NCBI RefSeq assembly: GCF_015905305.1
Contig: NZ_JADZLQ010000001.1
Span: 310,001-374,000 of the forward strand
Length of the DNA: 64,000 nucleotides
Direction: 5' to 3'
Origin: Pinirhizobacter soli
GTDB taxonomy: Bacteria; Pseudomonadota; Gammaproteobacteria; Xanthomonadales; Rhodanobacteraceae
The notes under the pieces were generated by a model. It ran no database searches. It worked only from the letters and a program-made list of their open reading frames with translations, and was not told where the DNA came from. Of the stretch, positions 1 to 8,486 are shown piece by piece. Position numbers and translations under genes: made by a program. Position 1 is the stretch's first letter; the number at the start of each line of letters is the position of its first letter.

Positions 1-13
1 TGAGGAGCGAAAG

Positions 14-1012
14 ATGGAACCGTTTGTTTTTTCTCGCGCCACCGACCCAGGCAAGGCGATCAGCGCCGCCGCGAAGTCGTCGACGGCCCAGCAGGGCGCC
101 GAAGTACGTTTTGTCGCCGGCGGCACTACCCTGCTCGACCTGATGAAACTCAACGTCGAACGGCCGACGCAGGTGATCGACATCAACCACCTGCCGCTGG
201 CCGACGTCGAACGCACGTCCGATGGCGGCCTGAAAATCGGCGCTTTGGTGCGCAATTCCGACCTTGCCCATCATCCGCAGGTGCAACGCGACTACGCCGT
301 ACTGTCGCAGGCGCTGCTGTCCGGCGCTTCCGGCCAGTTGCGCAACATGGCCACCACCGGCGGCAACCTGCTCCAGCGCACGCGCTGCGTGTATTTCCGC
401 GATACCAACATGCCGTGCAACAAGCGGGAGCCTGGCTCAGGGTGCTCGGCCATCGAGGGGTTCAACCGCACGCTGGCCATCCTTGGTACCAGCGAGCATT
501 GCATCGCCACCAATCCTTCGGACATGAATGTCGCGCTGACCGCGCTGGAAGCGATCGTGGTGATCCGCGGCACCGCGGGCGAACGCCGCGTGCCGATCGG
601 CGAATTCTTCCTGCTGCCCGGCGATACGCCGCAGCGTGAAACGGTGATGATGCCTGGCGACCTGATCACCCACGTGATCCTGCCGCCGCCGCACCCGGGC
701 GCGCGGTCGCATTACCTGAAGCTGCGGGATCGAGCCTCCTATGAGTTCGCGCTGGCTTCGGCGGCTGTGGTGATTGCCGTGGAGGGCGGCAAGATCACGC
801 ATGCCCGCGTCGCCATGGGCGGGGTGGGCACGAAACCCTGGCGTTCGCCCGAAGCCGAACAAGCGCTTCAAGGCCAGTTGCCGAACGAGCACACATTCGC
901 CACGGCCGCTGTGGCCGCCTTGCATCCGGCGAAGCCGCAAAGCCAGAACGGCTTCAAGGTTGATTTGGCCCAGCGCTGCCTCACCCACGCACTCTCCACC
1001 GTGGTCGCGTAA
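14..1012 (+). CDS. paoB: FAD/4Fe-4S-binding subunit of a PaoB-like periplasmic aldehyde oxidoreductase (xanthine dehydrogenase family)
   Basis: This 332-residue protein has the FAD_binding_5 layout of xanthine dehydrogenase-family medium subunits, with the glycine-rich FAD loop VAGGTTLLD near residues 34-42 and a second FAD loop GGNLLQRTRC near 117-125. Cysteines 125, 135 and 144 lie in the insertion typical of PaoB/YagS, which carries an extra 4Fe-4S cluster that ordinary XdhB proteins lack; C163 is a possible fourth ligand. FAD passes electrons from the Fe-S subunit side to the acceptor during aldehyde oxidation. The start follows a GGAG sequence, and TGA at bases 1-3 is probably the stop of an upstream 2Fe-2S subunit gene (paoA) outside the window. 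The molybdenum subunit follows after 22 bases. Family assignment is secure; the aldehyde substrate is unknown. Confidence 0.9.
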   Translation: MEPFVFSRATDPGKAISAAAKSSTAQQGAEVRFVAGGTTLLDLMKLNVERPTQVIDINHLPLADVERTSDGGLKIGALVRNSDLAHHPQVQRDYAVLSQALLSGASGQLRNMATTGGNLLQRTRCVYFRDTNMPCNKREPGSGCSAIEGFNRTLAILGTSEHCIATNPSDMNVALTALEAIVVIRGTAGERRVPIGEFFLLPGDTPQRETVMMPGDLITHVILPPPHPGARSHYLKLRDRASYEFALASAAVVIAVEGGKITHARVAMGGVGTKPWRSPEAEQALQGQLPNEHTFATAAVAALHPAKPQSQNGFKVDLAQRCLTHALSTVVA

Positions 1013-1034
1013 ATGCCAGTTCGAGGAATCTTTC

Positions 1035-3275
1035 ATGTCTGAAGATACTTCCAGCGTCACTCCCCTGCCCGTCGTCGGCCATCAGTACGCCCGCGTGGAT
1101 GGCCCGCTTAAGGTCAGTGGCGCCGCCCGCTACAGCTCCGATCACAGCTTTCCCGGGATGCTCCATGCGGTTCCGGTATGCGCGACGATAGGCAACGGCC
1201 ATATCGATGCGATCGATACCCGCGCTGCTGCGGCGATGCCTGGCGTGCGTAAGGTCTATACGCGCGAAAACATCGGCAAGCTCTATCGCGTACCCAAATC
1301 GGCCAGGGATGCGATCATCGACGAACGCCGGCCGCCGCTCGAAGACGACGTGATCCGCTACTACGGACAGTACGTCGCGCTGGTGGTTGCCGATACCTTC
1401 GAACAGGCCACCGCCGCGGCCGACAAGGTCAAGGTGTCCTATAAGGGCCAGCAGACGCCCAATGTCGCGGTAAAACTGTCGGCCGATGAGAGGCCCAAGG
1501 CCGATACCGAGCGCGGCAATCCCGAAGCGGCCTTTGCTTCGGCGGCCGTCAAGGTTGACCAGACCTACTCCACCCCGCCGGAAACGCATAATCCGATCGA
1601 GTTGCACGCCAGCGTGGCGACATGGGACGGCACGCGATTCACGCTCTACGAAACGACCCAGGCGATCGTCAACTTCCGTGGCGTGATGGCCCAAATGCTT
1701 GGCGTGCCCAGCGAAAACGTCCGCGTGGTGACCGAATTCCTTGGGTCTGGATTTGGCGGAAAATTGTGGCCATGGACGCAGGCGATGCTGGCCGCGGCGG
1801 CTGCGCGCGACCTGCACAAGCCGGTCAAGCTGGTGGTATCGCGGCAGATGATGTTCCATAACGTCGGGCATCGCCCGCAGACGCAGCAGCGCTTGCGGCT
1901 TGGGGCAACGCACGAGGGCAAGCTGGTCTCGCTGCAGCACGACTACGTCTACCATCGCGCCCTGGAGTGCGATTACTCCGAGGACTGCGGCGAAGCCACC
2001 GGCTTCCTCTACAGCACGCCCAACCTGCGCGTCACAGGCGGCTTTGCCGAGCGCCATGTCGGACCGGCCACGTCGATGCGGGGTCCTGGTGCGGTTCCCG
2101 GTCTATACGCGTTGGAATCGGCGATGGACGAACTGGCGATCGCCTTGAAGATGGATCCGGTCGAACTTCGCCTGCGTAACGAACCGGCCATCGACGAAAG
2201 CGAAAACGTGCCCTTCTCGTCCCGCCATCTCAAGGAATGCCTGACCACAGGTGCGGAAAAATTCGGCTGGGCCAAGCGCGACCCGCGCATCGGCTCGATG
2301 CGCAAGGATGGCCTGGTGCTGGGCTGGGGCATGGCCGCGTGTTCGTGGATCGCGGAGCGATTTCCCGCGGCGGCCAGCGTGACGTTCAACGCCGATGGCA
2401 GCGTGCGCGTGGCCAGCGGCACCCAGGACATCGGCACAGGTACCTATACCGTGCTTGGTCAGATGGTGGCGGAGCTCGCCGGCGTCGAACTGTCGAAGGT
2501 GAACGTGGTGATCGGCGACACCAACCTGCCACCCGGGCCCATCTCCGGCGGTTCGATGGCTACCGCCTCGCTGGTGCCGGCGGTGGCGCAGGCCACCCGT
2601 GACGCGATCGATAAACTGCTCGCCGCCGCCAGTGAAGGCGACTCGCATTTCGCCCATGCCGCGACCGATCAGCTCGCTTTTGCGCATGGACGCGTCTACC
2701 GTAAGAACGAATCCCCCGATAGTGGACGTCGTTTTGAGCAGGTGCTGACCGCGGCGCGGAGGGGTCACGTCGAAGGCCAGGGCAAGTCCGAAGGCACCTT
2801 CGGCCAGCCGGGAAAGAAGGAGTACTCATCGCATTCCTTCGGTACGCACTTCGTCGAGGTGACCTGGCAGCCCGAAATCGCACGCCTGCGCGTCAGCCGC
2901 GTGCTGACAGTGATCGATGCCGGCCGGATCATCAACCCGCTCACCGGGCGCAACCAGATCGAGGGCGCGGTGGTGATGGGCGTGGGCATGGCCCTGTTCG
3001 AAGAGACGCACTACGACAAGCGGAACGGCATGGCGGTGAACAGCAACCTGGCCGACTACATCATGACCACGCACGCCGATTCGCCCGACATGGACGTGGT
3101 ATTCCTTGACTACCCCGACCTTAAACTCAACGAGATGGGCGCCCGCGGCATCGGCGAAATCGGTCTTGCCGGCATTGCCGCGGCGATCACCAACGCGGTG
3201 CATCACGCCACCGGCGTCCGCGTGCGCGACCTTCCCGTTCATATCGAGGACCTGCTGGCGTCGAAAGTTGCGTGA
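1035..3275 (+). CDS. paoC: Molybdenum cofactor-binding large subunit of the PaoC-like aldehyde oxidoreductase
   Basis: About 746 residues with the Ald_Xan_dh_C and MoCoBD architecture of PaoC/YagR, the catalytic subunit that oxidises aldehydes to carboxylic acids on a molybdopterin-cytosine-dinucleotide centre. Visible signatures are the glycine-rich FLGSGFGGKLWPW stretch that contacts the cofactor, SMRGPGAVPGLYALE, and the C-terminal GARGIGEIGLAGIAAAITNA, whose GE pair holds the catalytic glutamate. I chose ATG 1035, preceded by GAGGAA, because upstream in-frame sequence only covers the end of the preceding gene. No Tat signal is obvious here; in E. coli the signal sits on PaoA. The gene overlaps the next one by four bases (GTGA), so the operon is translationally coupled. 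Confidence 0.9.
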   Translation: MSEDTSSVTPLPVVGHQYARVDGPLKVSGAARYSSDHSFPGMLHAVPVCATIGNGHIDAIDTRAAAAMPGVRKVYTRENIGKLYRVPKSARDAIIDERRPPLEDDVIRYYGQYVALVVADTFEQATAAADKVKVSYKGQQTPNVAVKLSADERPKADTERGNPEAAFASAAVKVDQTYSTPPETHNPIELHASVATWDGTRFTLYETTQAIVNFRGVMAQMLGVPSENVRVVTEFLGSGFGGKLWPWTQAMLAAAAARDLHKPVKLVVSRQMMFHNVGHRPQTQQRLRLGATHEGKLVSLQHDYVYHRALECDYSEDCGEATGFLYSTPNLRVTGGFAERHVGPATSMRGPGAVPGLYALESAMDELAIALKMDPVELRLRNEPAIDESENVPFSSRHLKECLTTGAEKFGWAKRDPRIGSMRKDGLVLGWGMAACSWIAERFPAAASVTFNADGSVRVASGTQDIGTGTYTVLGQMVAELAGVELSKVNVVIGDTNLPPGPISGGSMATASLVPAVAQATRDAIDKLLAAASEGDSHFAHAATDQLAFAHGRVYRKNESPDSGRRFEQVLTAARRGHVEGQGKSEGTFGQPGKKEYSSHSFGTHFVEVTWQPEIARLRVSRVLTVIDAGRIINPLTGRNQIEGAVVMGVGMALFEETHYDKRNGMAVNSNLADYIMTTHADSPDMDVVFLDYPDLKLNEMGARGIGEIGLAGIAAAITNAVHHATGVRVRDLPVHIEDLLASKVA

Positions 3276-4363
3276 ACTCGGCGCATGAACTCGTCACCCT
3301 GATCGATGCGCTGCGCACACTGCACAGCGCAGGTCACTCCCATGCCGCGCTCGCCACGCTAACGCGCACGCGTGGCTCGACCTTTCGCCGGCCTGGTACG
3401 CGCATGCTGGTGTTCGGTGATGACCACGTGGTGTGCGAGCTTTCCGGTGGCTGCCCGCAACGCGACATCGTTCTGCGCGCGCAGGAAGTAATCGCCAGCG
3501 GCGAGCCTCGACTGGTGAATTACAACGCCGAATCTGGGCTGGATGTGTTGATGGAGATGGGTTGCGGCGGCGAGCTGGAGGTACTGATCGAGCCGATCGG
3601 CCTGCCCCATGCCAGCGACTTCGTCGACGCGCTGGCACGGTGCCTGGAGCATCGCCATAGAGCGCATCTGGCCACGTTGTTCGCCGTCAACGACAAGGTC
3701 GTCATGCCAAGGCGCCTGCTCTGGTGCGATGCTGTCATCCGGCACGATGATCTGGGCGATGCTGCCTTGAGCGAGGCTGTCATGGCAGCTGCCAACCTCA
3801 ATGATTCCGGCCGGGCGACCACGCTGCGTATTCCCTCCCCCGCCGGTACCGCCGATGTATTGATCGAGCTGATCGCGCCAACCCATGCATTGGTGGTGAT
3901 CGGCAGCAGCGCGGCGGCGCGGGCCCTGCTGCCGCTGGCGGATGCATTGGGCTGGCGTACGGTGCTGGTGGATCAGGATTCGCAGCGACTGCAGGCGGCC
4001 GACCTTCCAACGGCGGCGCTCAAGGTCTGTGCCAGCCCAGTAACGATTCGGCAGCTGTTGCCGCTGGACGCCCACAGCTCCGTCGTGGTGATGACCCATA
4101 ACCTTGAGCAGGACATTGCCTATCTCGCCGCGTTGCGCGGTGCGCCTGTCGCCTATCTGGGTGCGCTAGGTTCGCGCGAGCGCGTCGGCCGTATGCGCCA
4201 CGAGCCCGCCCTGGAGGGTTTAAGGCTGCACGCACCCGCCGGGCTGGACATCGGTTCGGAAACGCCGGAGGAAATCGCGCTGGCGGTGACGGCAGAGATC
4301 ATGGCGGTGATCAACGGGCGCGACGGGGGGCCGCTGCGCGACAATCAGGGCGCGATCCACTGA
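3272..4363 (+). CDS. XdhC/CoxI-family molybdenum-enzyme maturation protein (PaoD-like)
   Basis: A 363-residue protein with an N-terminal XdhC_CoxI domain (about 10-80, including the TRTRGSTFRRPGTRMLV stretch and CGGELEVLIEP near 90-100) and a C-terminal Rossmann domain (about 205-340) with HALVVIGSSAAARALLPLA followed by YLGALGSRERV. The family binds molybdenum cofactor, helps its sulfuration and delivers it to xanthine dehydrogenase-type enzymes; PaoD does this for PaoABC. The GTG start overlaps the stop of the large-subunit gene, and no in-frame ATG lies nearby. The next gene begins on the last base of this one's stop codon (TGATG). Position and family point to a dedicated chaperone for the upstream enzyme. 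Confidence 0.85.
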   Translation: MNSAHELVTLIDALRTLHSAGHSHAALATLTRTRGSTFRRPGTRMLVFGDDHVVCELSGGCPQRDIVLRAQEVIASGEPRLVNYNAESGLDVLMEMGCGGELEVLIEPIGLPHASDFVDALARCLEHRHRAHLATLFAVNDKVVMPRRLLWCDAVIRHDDLGDAALSEAVMAAANLNDSGRATTLRIPSPAGTADVLIELIAPTHALVVIGSSAAARALLPLADALGWRTVLVDQDSQRLQAADLPTAALKVCASPVTIRQLLPLDAHSSVVVMTHNLEQDIAYLAALRGAPVAYLGALGSRERVGRMRHEPALEGLRLHAPAGLDIGSETPEEIALAVTAEIMAVINGRDGGPLRDNQGAIH

Positions 4364-4980
4364 TGGCCGGCTCCGTGGTCATCGTCCTGCTTGCCGCGGG
4401 TGAAGGCCGCCGCTTCGGCAGCGTCAAACAATTGGCCGATGTCGACGGCGAACCGATGGTCAGGCGAAGCGCGCGCCGCGCGATCGACAGCGGCGCGCCG
4501 GTGATCGTGGTGACCGGTGCTGATGCCGAACGGGTCGAGGACGCGTTGACCGGGTTAGCCGTGCACGTCGTGCGACATGCGGCGTGGGCGGAGGGCATGG
4601 GCAGTTCGATCGCCGCTGGTATTCGCGAGCTGCGCCGGCATTTTCCACATGCCACCGGCGCCCTGCTCTGTCTCGCCGACCAGCCGATGATCGAACAAGC
4701 CTTGTTCGAGGCCATGCTCACCCGACACCGCGTTGCCGGCGATCGCGTTCTAGCCAGCGAACATGATGATGTAATGGGGCCGCCCGTGCTGTTCCCACGC
4801 GATTGCTTCGAGGCGCTAGTGGACTGGTCTGGCGCCCGCGGCGCACACGCCTTGCTCGAGCATGAATCCGCTCGCGTGGAGCGGTTTTCCAGCCACGGAG
4901 GTATCGACGTGGATACCCCAGATGACTTGCAGCGCGTGCGTGCAGCGATTGGCTCAACCTCACGCGAGACGTCAGTTTGA
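4363..4980 (+). CDS. mocA: MocA-like molybdenum cofactor cytidylyltransferase
   Basis: A 205-residue NTP_transf_3 protein. The nucleotide-binding signature LLAAGEGRRFGSVKQL lies at residues 7-22, and LCLADQPMI near 100 matches the metal-binding LxDxP motif of MobA/MocA proteins. MocA transfers CMP from CTP to molybdopterin, giving the MCD cofactor used by PaoC-type enzymes, so its place as last gene of the operon makes sense. Start and upstream stop overlap as TGATG. The stop overlaps the 3' end of the convergent DUF3455 gene by nine bases (4972-4980). MobA (GMP transfer) is less likely because the partner enzyme belongs to the MCD-using family. Confidence 0.85.
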   Translation: MAGSVVIVLLAAGEGRRFGSVKQLADVDGEPMVRRSARRAIDSGAPVIVVTGADAERVEDALTGLAVHVVRHAAWAEGMGSSIAAGIRELRRHFPHATGALLCLADQPMIEQALFEAMLTRHRVAGDRVLASEHDDVMGPPVLFPRDCFEALVDWSGARGAHALLEHESARVERFSSHGGIDVDTPDDLQRVRAAIGSTSRETSV

Positions 4981-5514
4981 CTTGACGTAGAACACATAGG
5001 TTGCCGTATAGGGAACGCCCACTTTCGTACCGGCACGAGCAGGTGACTTTGCGGGTGCGACGCCACCTACCGTTAAGATCCGTTGGACATAGACCACCTT
5101 GCTCAAGACGCCCGGCGCAGGGTCGGCATTGACCTTGATGAGCAGCCAGGGAATATCGGAGGCCGCTTGCTTTGCTGGCACTGTCGCTACCGGTGTGTCC
5201 ATGTCACGGGAAATCTTGCTGCCATCGGCAGCTTCCCACGAAGGGCCGGCATAGTGATGAATCACCACTCCGTGACCGTTCAACTCGGCCAGCGGCGCCT
5301 CGAAAGTCCATTTCGGTGCCGTTCCAGCTTCGGCAGTGCTGGTGTAGATCTGAACTCCGGTAGCCTTTGCCGTGAGCGCAACGATGTAGCCAGCAGGTGG
5401 CTTCAGCGCCGCTGGCACCGCATCTTCCGCGTGCGACAGGTTTACACCAGTGACGAGCACTGCAACTGCTGCCGCGCATGTCATTGCAAATCTTCCGATC
5501 ATTGACGTGTCCAT
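4972..5514 (-). CDS. DUF3455 domain secreted protein
   Basis: About 180 residues with a signal peptide (MIGRFAMTCAAAVAVL followed by a SHA cleavage-like site), then the DUF3455 pattern: a PPAGY opening, AKATGVQIYTST, a WEAADGSKI segment and a late VPYTATYVFYV strand. The family is exported or surface-associated in bacteria and fungi and has no established function. ATG 5514 and ATG 5502 both give a plausible signal peptide; an ATG at 5580 would add about 22 charged residues in front of it. None has a strong ribosome-binding site, so the start is uncertain. The 3' end overlaps the convergent mocA-like gene. Confidence 0.75.
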   Translation of the reverse strand: MDTSMIGRFAMTCAAAVAVLVTGVNLSHAEDAVPAALKPPAGYIVALTAKATGVQIYTSTAEAGTAPKWTFEAPLAELNGHGVVIHHYAGPSWEAADGSKISRDMDTPVATVPAKQAASDIPWLLIKVNADPAPGVLSKVVYVQRILTVGGVAPAKSPARAGTKVGVPYTATYVFYVKSN

Positions 5515-5582
5515 AGAACGCCCGACGTCCGGGCACGTACGAAAGATAGCCTTATCGATTGCGCCCGACAAACGTGACATTT

Positions 5583-5693
5583 TTACGGAATGGCATGAGT
5601 CGCCGCTTGCTCGATCAAGGCCGCAACTTCCTTCGGATGCGATTCATACACCGAGTGACTCGCACCCTGCACTTCAATCGACCTGACCGTGGG
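5583..5693 (-). pseudogene. Remnant of an alpha/beta hydrolase C-terminus
   Basis: Read on the minus strand, this open stretch of 36 codons gives a peptide containing VQGASHSVYESHPKEVAALI, which resembles the end of alpha/beta hydrolases: the catalytic histidine in a GASHS context, then HP-x-EVA and a last helix. It is closed by a stop in frame just upstream (5694-5696) and lacks the nucleophile elbow and oxyanion region. I read it as the tail of a deleted hydrolase gene. The call rests on local motif likeness only. Confidence 0.5.
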
Positions 5694-5818
5694 TTACAGC
5701 AAGGCAGACGCTTCGCCGATTCTCAAGCTATTTCTCTCAAGGCTTGAGGAATTGCGGGCGCCCGCTTGATGCCAGTATCGACCGCTCCCGACCCAGGCAT
5801 TCTCGCGCACGCGCGCAA

Positions 5819-6343
5819 TCAGCCCGCAGAGGACGAGCTGGCAGGTTTGCCACCCTTATGCGGACCATGGTGACCCTTGCCGTGCGCCAACTTCTGGTTG
5901 CGGTACAAGGTATCGGCAGTCTTCTTCTGCTCGTCCGACAGCACGGCGTAGAGGTCGCTGAAAGAGGACGAAAGTTTCTTCATGTTGTCGGCATGCAACT
6001 GGGTAAGGTCGGCATACGACTTCATGGCATCGGGCGCGCTCATCGACGACAGCTTCTGTGAGCGCTCATGGAAAGCCTGGCCCGTATTTAGCGCATTGTC
6101 GCGCATGATCTGGGCGAAGGCATTCCATTGACTGGACTGCGGATCGGTGATCGCCAACTGTGTGTGCAATTCGTTGATGCGGCGCTCCACCGAATCGGCG
6201 CGGCGCTCCGCATGGGATTTGGTGGGCGTGCTCGAGGTGGCAGCACCCGAGGGTGTCGCTGACTGCTGTGCCCAGGCCGCGGGTGCAAGCAGGGCAAGCG
6301 AAAGCAGAGCGGGGACGGCAACCTTGCGAATGGCGTTCTTCAT
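5819..6343 (-). CDS. Spy/CpxP-like periplasmic protein
   Basis: A 174-residue exported protein. Residues 1-25 form a signal peptide ending in AWAQQ. The mature part is helical and charged and has the arrangement of Spy/CpxP proteins: an RRINELHTQLAITDPQSSQW helix, then a second LYAVLSDEQKKTADTLYR segment that stands for the second LTxxQ-type motif. The C-terminus is rich in His, Gly, Lys and Ser (GKGHHGPHKGG) and could bind metal. Spy is an ATP-independent periplasmic chaperone and CpxP modulates envelope stress signalling; which role applies here is not visible. It stands alone between non-coding stretches. Confidence 0.75.
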   Translation of the reverse strand: MKNAIRKVAVPALLSLALLAPAAWAQQSATPSGAATSSTPTKSHAERRADSVERRINELHTQLAITDPQSSQWNAFAQIMRDNALNTGQAFHERSQKLSSMSAPDAMKSYADLTQLHADNMKKLSSSFSDLYAVLSDEQKKTADTLYRNQKLAHGKGHHGPHKGGKPASSSSAG

Positions 6344-6408
6344 GGATGGATGCTCCGATTCGAGGCGTTCGAGAAAACAAGAGTTCCGTGGCGGCAGCGC
6401 CGCGCTGC

Positions 6409-6738
6409 TTAATAACCGTCGTCGTAGTACACGCCCGGCGGTGGTGGCGGCGGCGGATTACGGTAAACCACCGCCGGTGGTGGCCGGGAAGTGTTCGAAA
6501 CGGAGTTGGCGATGACTGCGCCAGCCACCACGCCGAGCAGCGCACCAGCGATCACGTTGCCGGAGCCGCCACCGCGATGGCGGTCACGGCTGTAGTAGTG
6601 GGCGGGCGGAGGACGGTGATAGCCGCCACCGTGCCGATAGCGCTGGGCATCGGCCGGCATGGACAAGGCGAGCATCGCGACGGCAACCATCGCAAAGGAG
6701 CAATTTCGGCAAAACGGAATGAACGATTTGCGGATCAT
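6409..6738 (-). CDS. Exported glycine-zipper, proline-rich small protein
   Basis: About 109 residues. A signal-peptide-like start (MIRKSFIPF, then MVAVAMLALSMPADA) is followed by a His/Gly/Pro/Arg-rich stretch with YRHGGGYHRP, a glycine-zipper hydrophobic segment (VIAGALLGVVAGAVIA) and a proline-rich tail ending in YYDDGY. Such proteins are common in Xanthomonadales and Burkholderiales and are thought to sit in the envelope; function is unknown. I start at ATG 6738, seven bases after a GAGGAT box, instead of an upstream codon that adds a non-signal-like leader. It is the next gene upstream of the Spy-like gene on the same strand. Confidence 0.7.
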   Translation of the reverse strand: MIRKSFIPFCRNCSFAMVAVAMLALSMPADAQRYRHGGGYHRPPPAHYYSRDRHRGGGSGNVIAGALLGVVAGAVIANSVSNTSRPPPAVVYRNPPPPPPPGVYYDDGY

Positions 6739-6897
6739 CAACGCATCCTCCTTGCAAGGCGGCTCACCAAGGGTATACAGCTGCGGATTTAAGCAAAGCA
6801 AGTGCGTCCGCATCCTCAAGTTACCGCCGCGGGCATGCGCAAAAGGTGATTGCGGAACGCCGGCGATTCCGCAGGAACTTGCGCCTGCCGTATGTCC

Positions 6898-7428
6898 TCA
6901 GCCGTCCGGAGCCGTTTGCGCATAGTTGAGGAAATAACCCGTGAACACGGTTAGTCCCAGGTACGCAAACGCTTCGGTCAGCTGCTCATCGCTCCAGCCG
7001 GCTTGTTGAGCTGCCTTCCATGTTGCGTCGGTGACCTTTCCCGAATGGCCGGCGGCTTCCCTGACCAGGCGGGTGAGCGCATCGATCTTGACGTCGCCGG
7101 TCGTTGTGTCCGTCTGCAGGGCGGTGATCTGCGCTTCGGTCCAGCCGCTCATGCGGGCGAATCGAGTGGCGATACCCATCATGTACTGGTTGCCGACCGT
7201 GGCCGCGGTGGCGAGATTCAGCGCCCAGTTCACCTTCGGATCCAGGGTGCCGTGCTTGGCGGTCACGGCGCGCAGCGATGTGTATGCAGCGAGCACCGCC
7301 GGCGAATGCGCCATCTGGGCATGCAGGTTCAGGGGGCGTCCCGTCGGCGAGGCCTGGGCAATCTCCTGTAGAAGTGGACGAGATGCATCGGGCGCATCTT
7401 CGACTGTGTGGGTGGGAATTCGGCTCAT
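6898..7428 (-). CDS. Carboxymuconolactone decarboxylase (CMD/AhpD-like) family protein without the usual active-site residues
   Basis: A 176-residue all-helical protein of the CMD superfamily, recognisable by LHAQMAHSPAVLAAYTSLR, the following core helices and a C-terminal GYFLNYAQT. In active AhpD-like members the core helix carries CxxC or C-Y-x-W-x-H-H residues that act on peroxides or as a base. Here the corresponding segment reads ATVGNQYMMGIAT, with no cysteine or histidine. The protein may therefore have another chemistry or be non-catalytic. The NmrA-like gene lies 30 bases upstream on the same strand, so they may be cotranscribed. Confidence 0.75.
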   Translation of the reverse strand: MSRIPTHTVEDAPDASRPLLQEIAQASPTGRPLNLHAQMAHSPAVLAAYTSLRAVTAKHGTLDPKVNWALNLATAATVGNQYMMGIATRFARMSGWTEAQITALQTDTTTGDVKIDALTRLVREAAGHSGKVTDATWKAAQQAGWSDEQLTEAFAYLGLTVFTGYFLNYAQTAPDG

Positions 7429-7458
7429 GGGTATGTGCTCGCTCGTGGCGCGATAATT

Positions 7459-8364
7459 TCAAGCGGTCGCCGGGATCGCAAAGTTGGCTTTGGCCCATGC
7501 GGAGAACTTCGTCGGCTGATGGCCTGCGACCTTGTTGGCGAGTGCGATCGCTTCGCGCGAGTCCGAGCCGAGATAGGTGTGCGCCTCGAAGTAAGCGAGC
7601 ATCGCCGCGACGTCGTCAGCGCCGGGGAACCAGCCAGCGAAAACCTCGCGCGGGACTTGCTGGAACGAGAGGTTGTTTCCTTGGCTATTCAGGGTGGCAA
7701 CGACTTCGTTGAAGCTCAGGAAATCGCCGACAAGCGGCAGATGCTCACCGTTCCCCGCCAGTTCCGGCTGGGCGAACGCCCCAGCCACGATGCGACCAAG
7801 TTCATTGATGTCGCCCATGTGGATGACCCGGCGCTCAGGATCAAGCGGCAGTGCCCAGCCGGCGGTGCCATCGGCTTGTTTCTGCGGAGCCATCGCGCCG
7901 AGCAGGTTCTGGTAGTAGAACGGTGCGACGACAAACGTGCGGTAGGCAAATCCCGCATCGCTCACCAGACGCTCGACTTTCGCCTTGTCCGTGAAATGAG
8001 GAACGTTGATCTTGCCGTGGCTGATCGCCTCCACGTTCGGAAGCGTCGACCAGATGACATGTTCCACGCCGGCACCCTTCGCCGCGTTGATGGCAGCCGT
8101 CGCCTGCTTGAGTTCATTCGCATCCGCTTCCCAGGCGTTGGTCACCAGGAAAACGCCGTGCGCACCGGCGAATGCGGCTTCGAGCGTTTCCGGCCTATTG
8201 AAATCCGCGAGGGCCACTTCGTCGCCCAGCGTCGGATGCTTGTCCGGATTGCGCGTCAGCGCGCGAACCTTGAATTGACCGCTTGCCTGCAGTGCGCGCA
8301 CAACGGCGCCGCCCTGCTGACCGGTGGCGCCGACGACGGCGATAAGTTTCTTGGCGTTCGACAT
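7459..8364 (-). CDS. NmrA/HSCARG-like NAD(P)-binding protein
   Basis: About 301 residues starting with a Rossmann fold: VVGATGQQGGAVVRAL near residues 9-24 is the GxxGxxG dinucleotide loop of atypical SDRs of the NmrA type. Residues LTRNPDKHPT near 37-46 favour NADP(H). The later segments LVTNAWEAD, HVIWSTLPNV and FYYQNLLG match NmrA/HSCARG-like redox sensors and quinone reductases such as QorB. No canonical YxxxK triad is evident. ATG 8364 follows GGAGAA. The gene is divergent from a LysR regulator, which probably controls it. The natural substrate is unknown. Confidence 0.8.
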   Translation of the reverse strand: MSNAKKLIAVVGATGQQGGAVVRALQASGQFKVRALTRNPDKHPTLGDEVALADFNRPETLEAAFAGAHGVFLVTNAWEADANELKQATAAINAAKGAGVEHVIWSTLPNVEAISHGKINVPHFTDKAKVERLVSDAGFAYRTFVVAPFYYQNLLGAMAPQKQADGTAGWALPLDPERRVIHMGDINELGRIVAGAFAQPELAGNGEHLPLVGDFLSFNEVVATLNSQGNNLSFQQVPREVFAGWFPGADDVAAMLAYFEAHTYLGSDSREAIALANKVAGHQPTKFSAWAKANFAIPATA

Positions 8365-8486
8365 GATTGTTCTCCAATAGGTGCTTGATGGGGCGCTACT
8401 GCCCTGCACCGTAAATCTGGGGCTTGAAAAGGTTTCGCACTAGGTGGAAAAATAGGATTGGTTTAATCCATTTTTGGAGAAATCGG
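8365..8486. promoter_or_regulatory. Divergent promoter region with a GGATT-N5-AATCC dyad
   Basis: The intergenic region between the NmrA-like gene and the LysR gene holds an inverted repeat, GGATT at 8455-8459 and AATCC at 8465-8469, about 17 bases before the LysR start. LysR-type regulators bind dyads of this kind in divergent promoters and repress themselves. Assignment to this regulator is inference. Confidence 0.4.

Noticed and set aside
774-1034. In-frame upstream extension of the molybdenum subunit to 774.
   Set aside because: It overlaps the end of the FAD-subunit gene in another frame and has no family likeness; ATG 1035 has a good ribosome-binding site.
5722-5748. CTCAAG repeats and the CTCAAG-G-CTTGAG palindrome as a terminator.
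   Set aside because: The stem is short and no T run follows on either strand.
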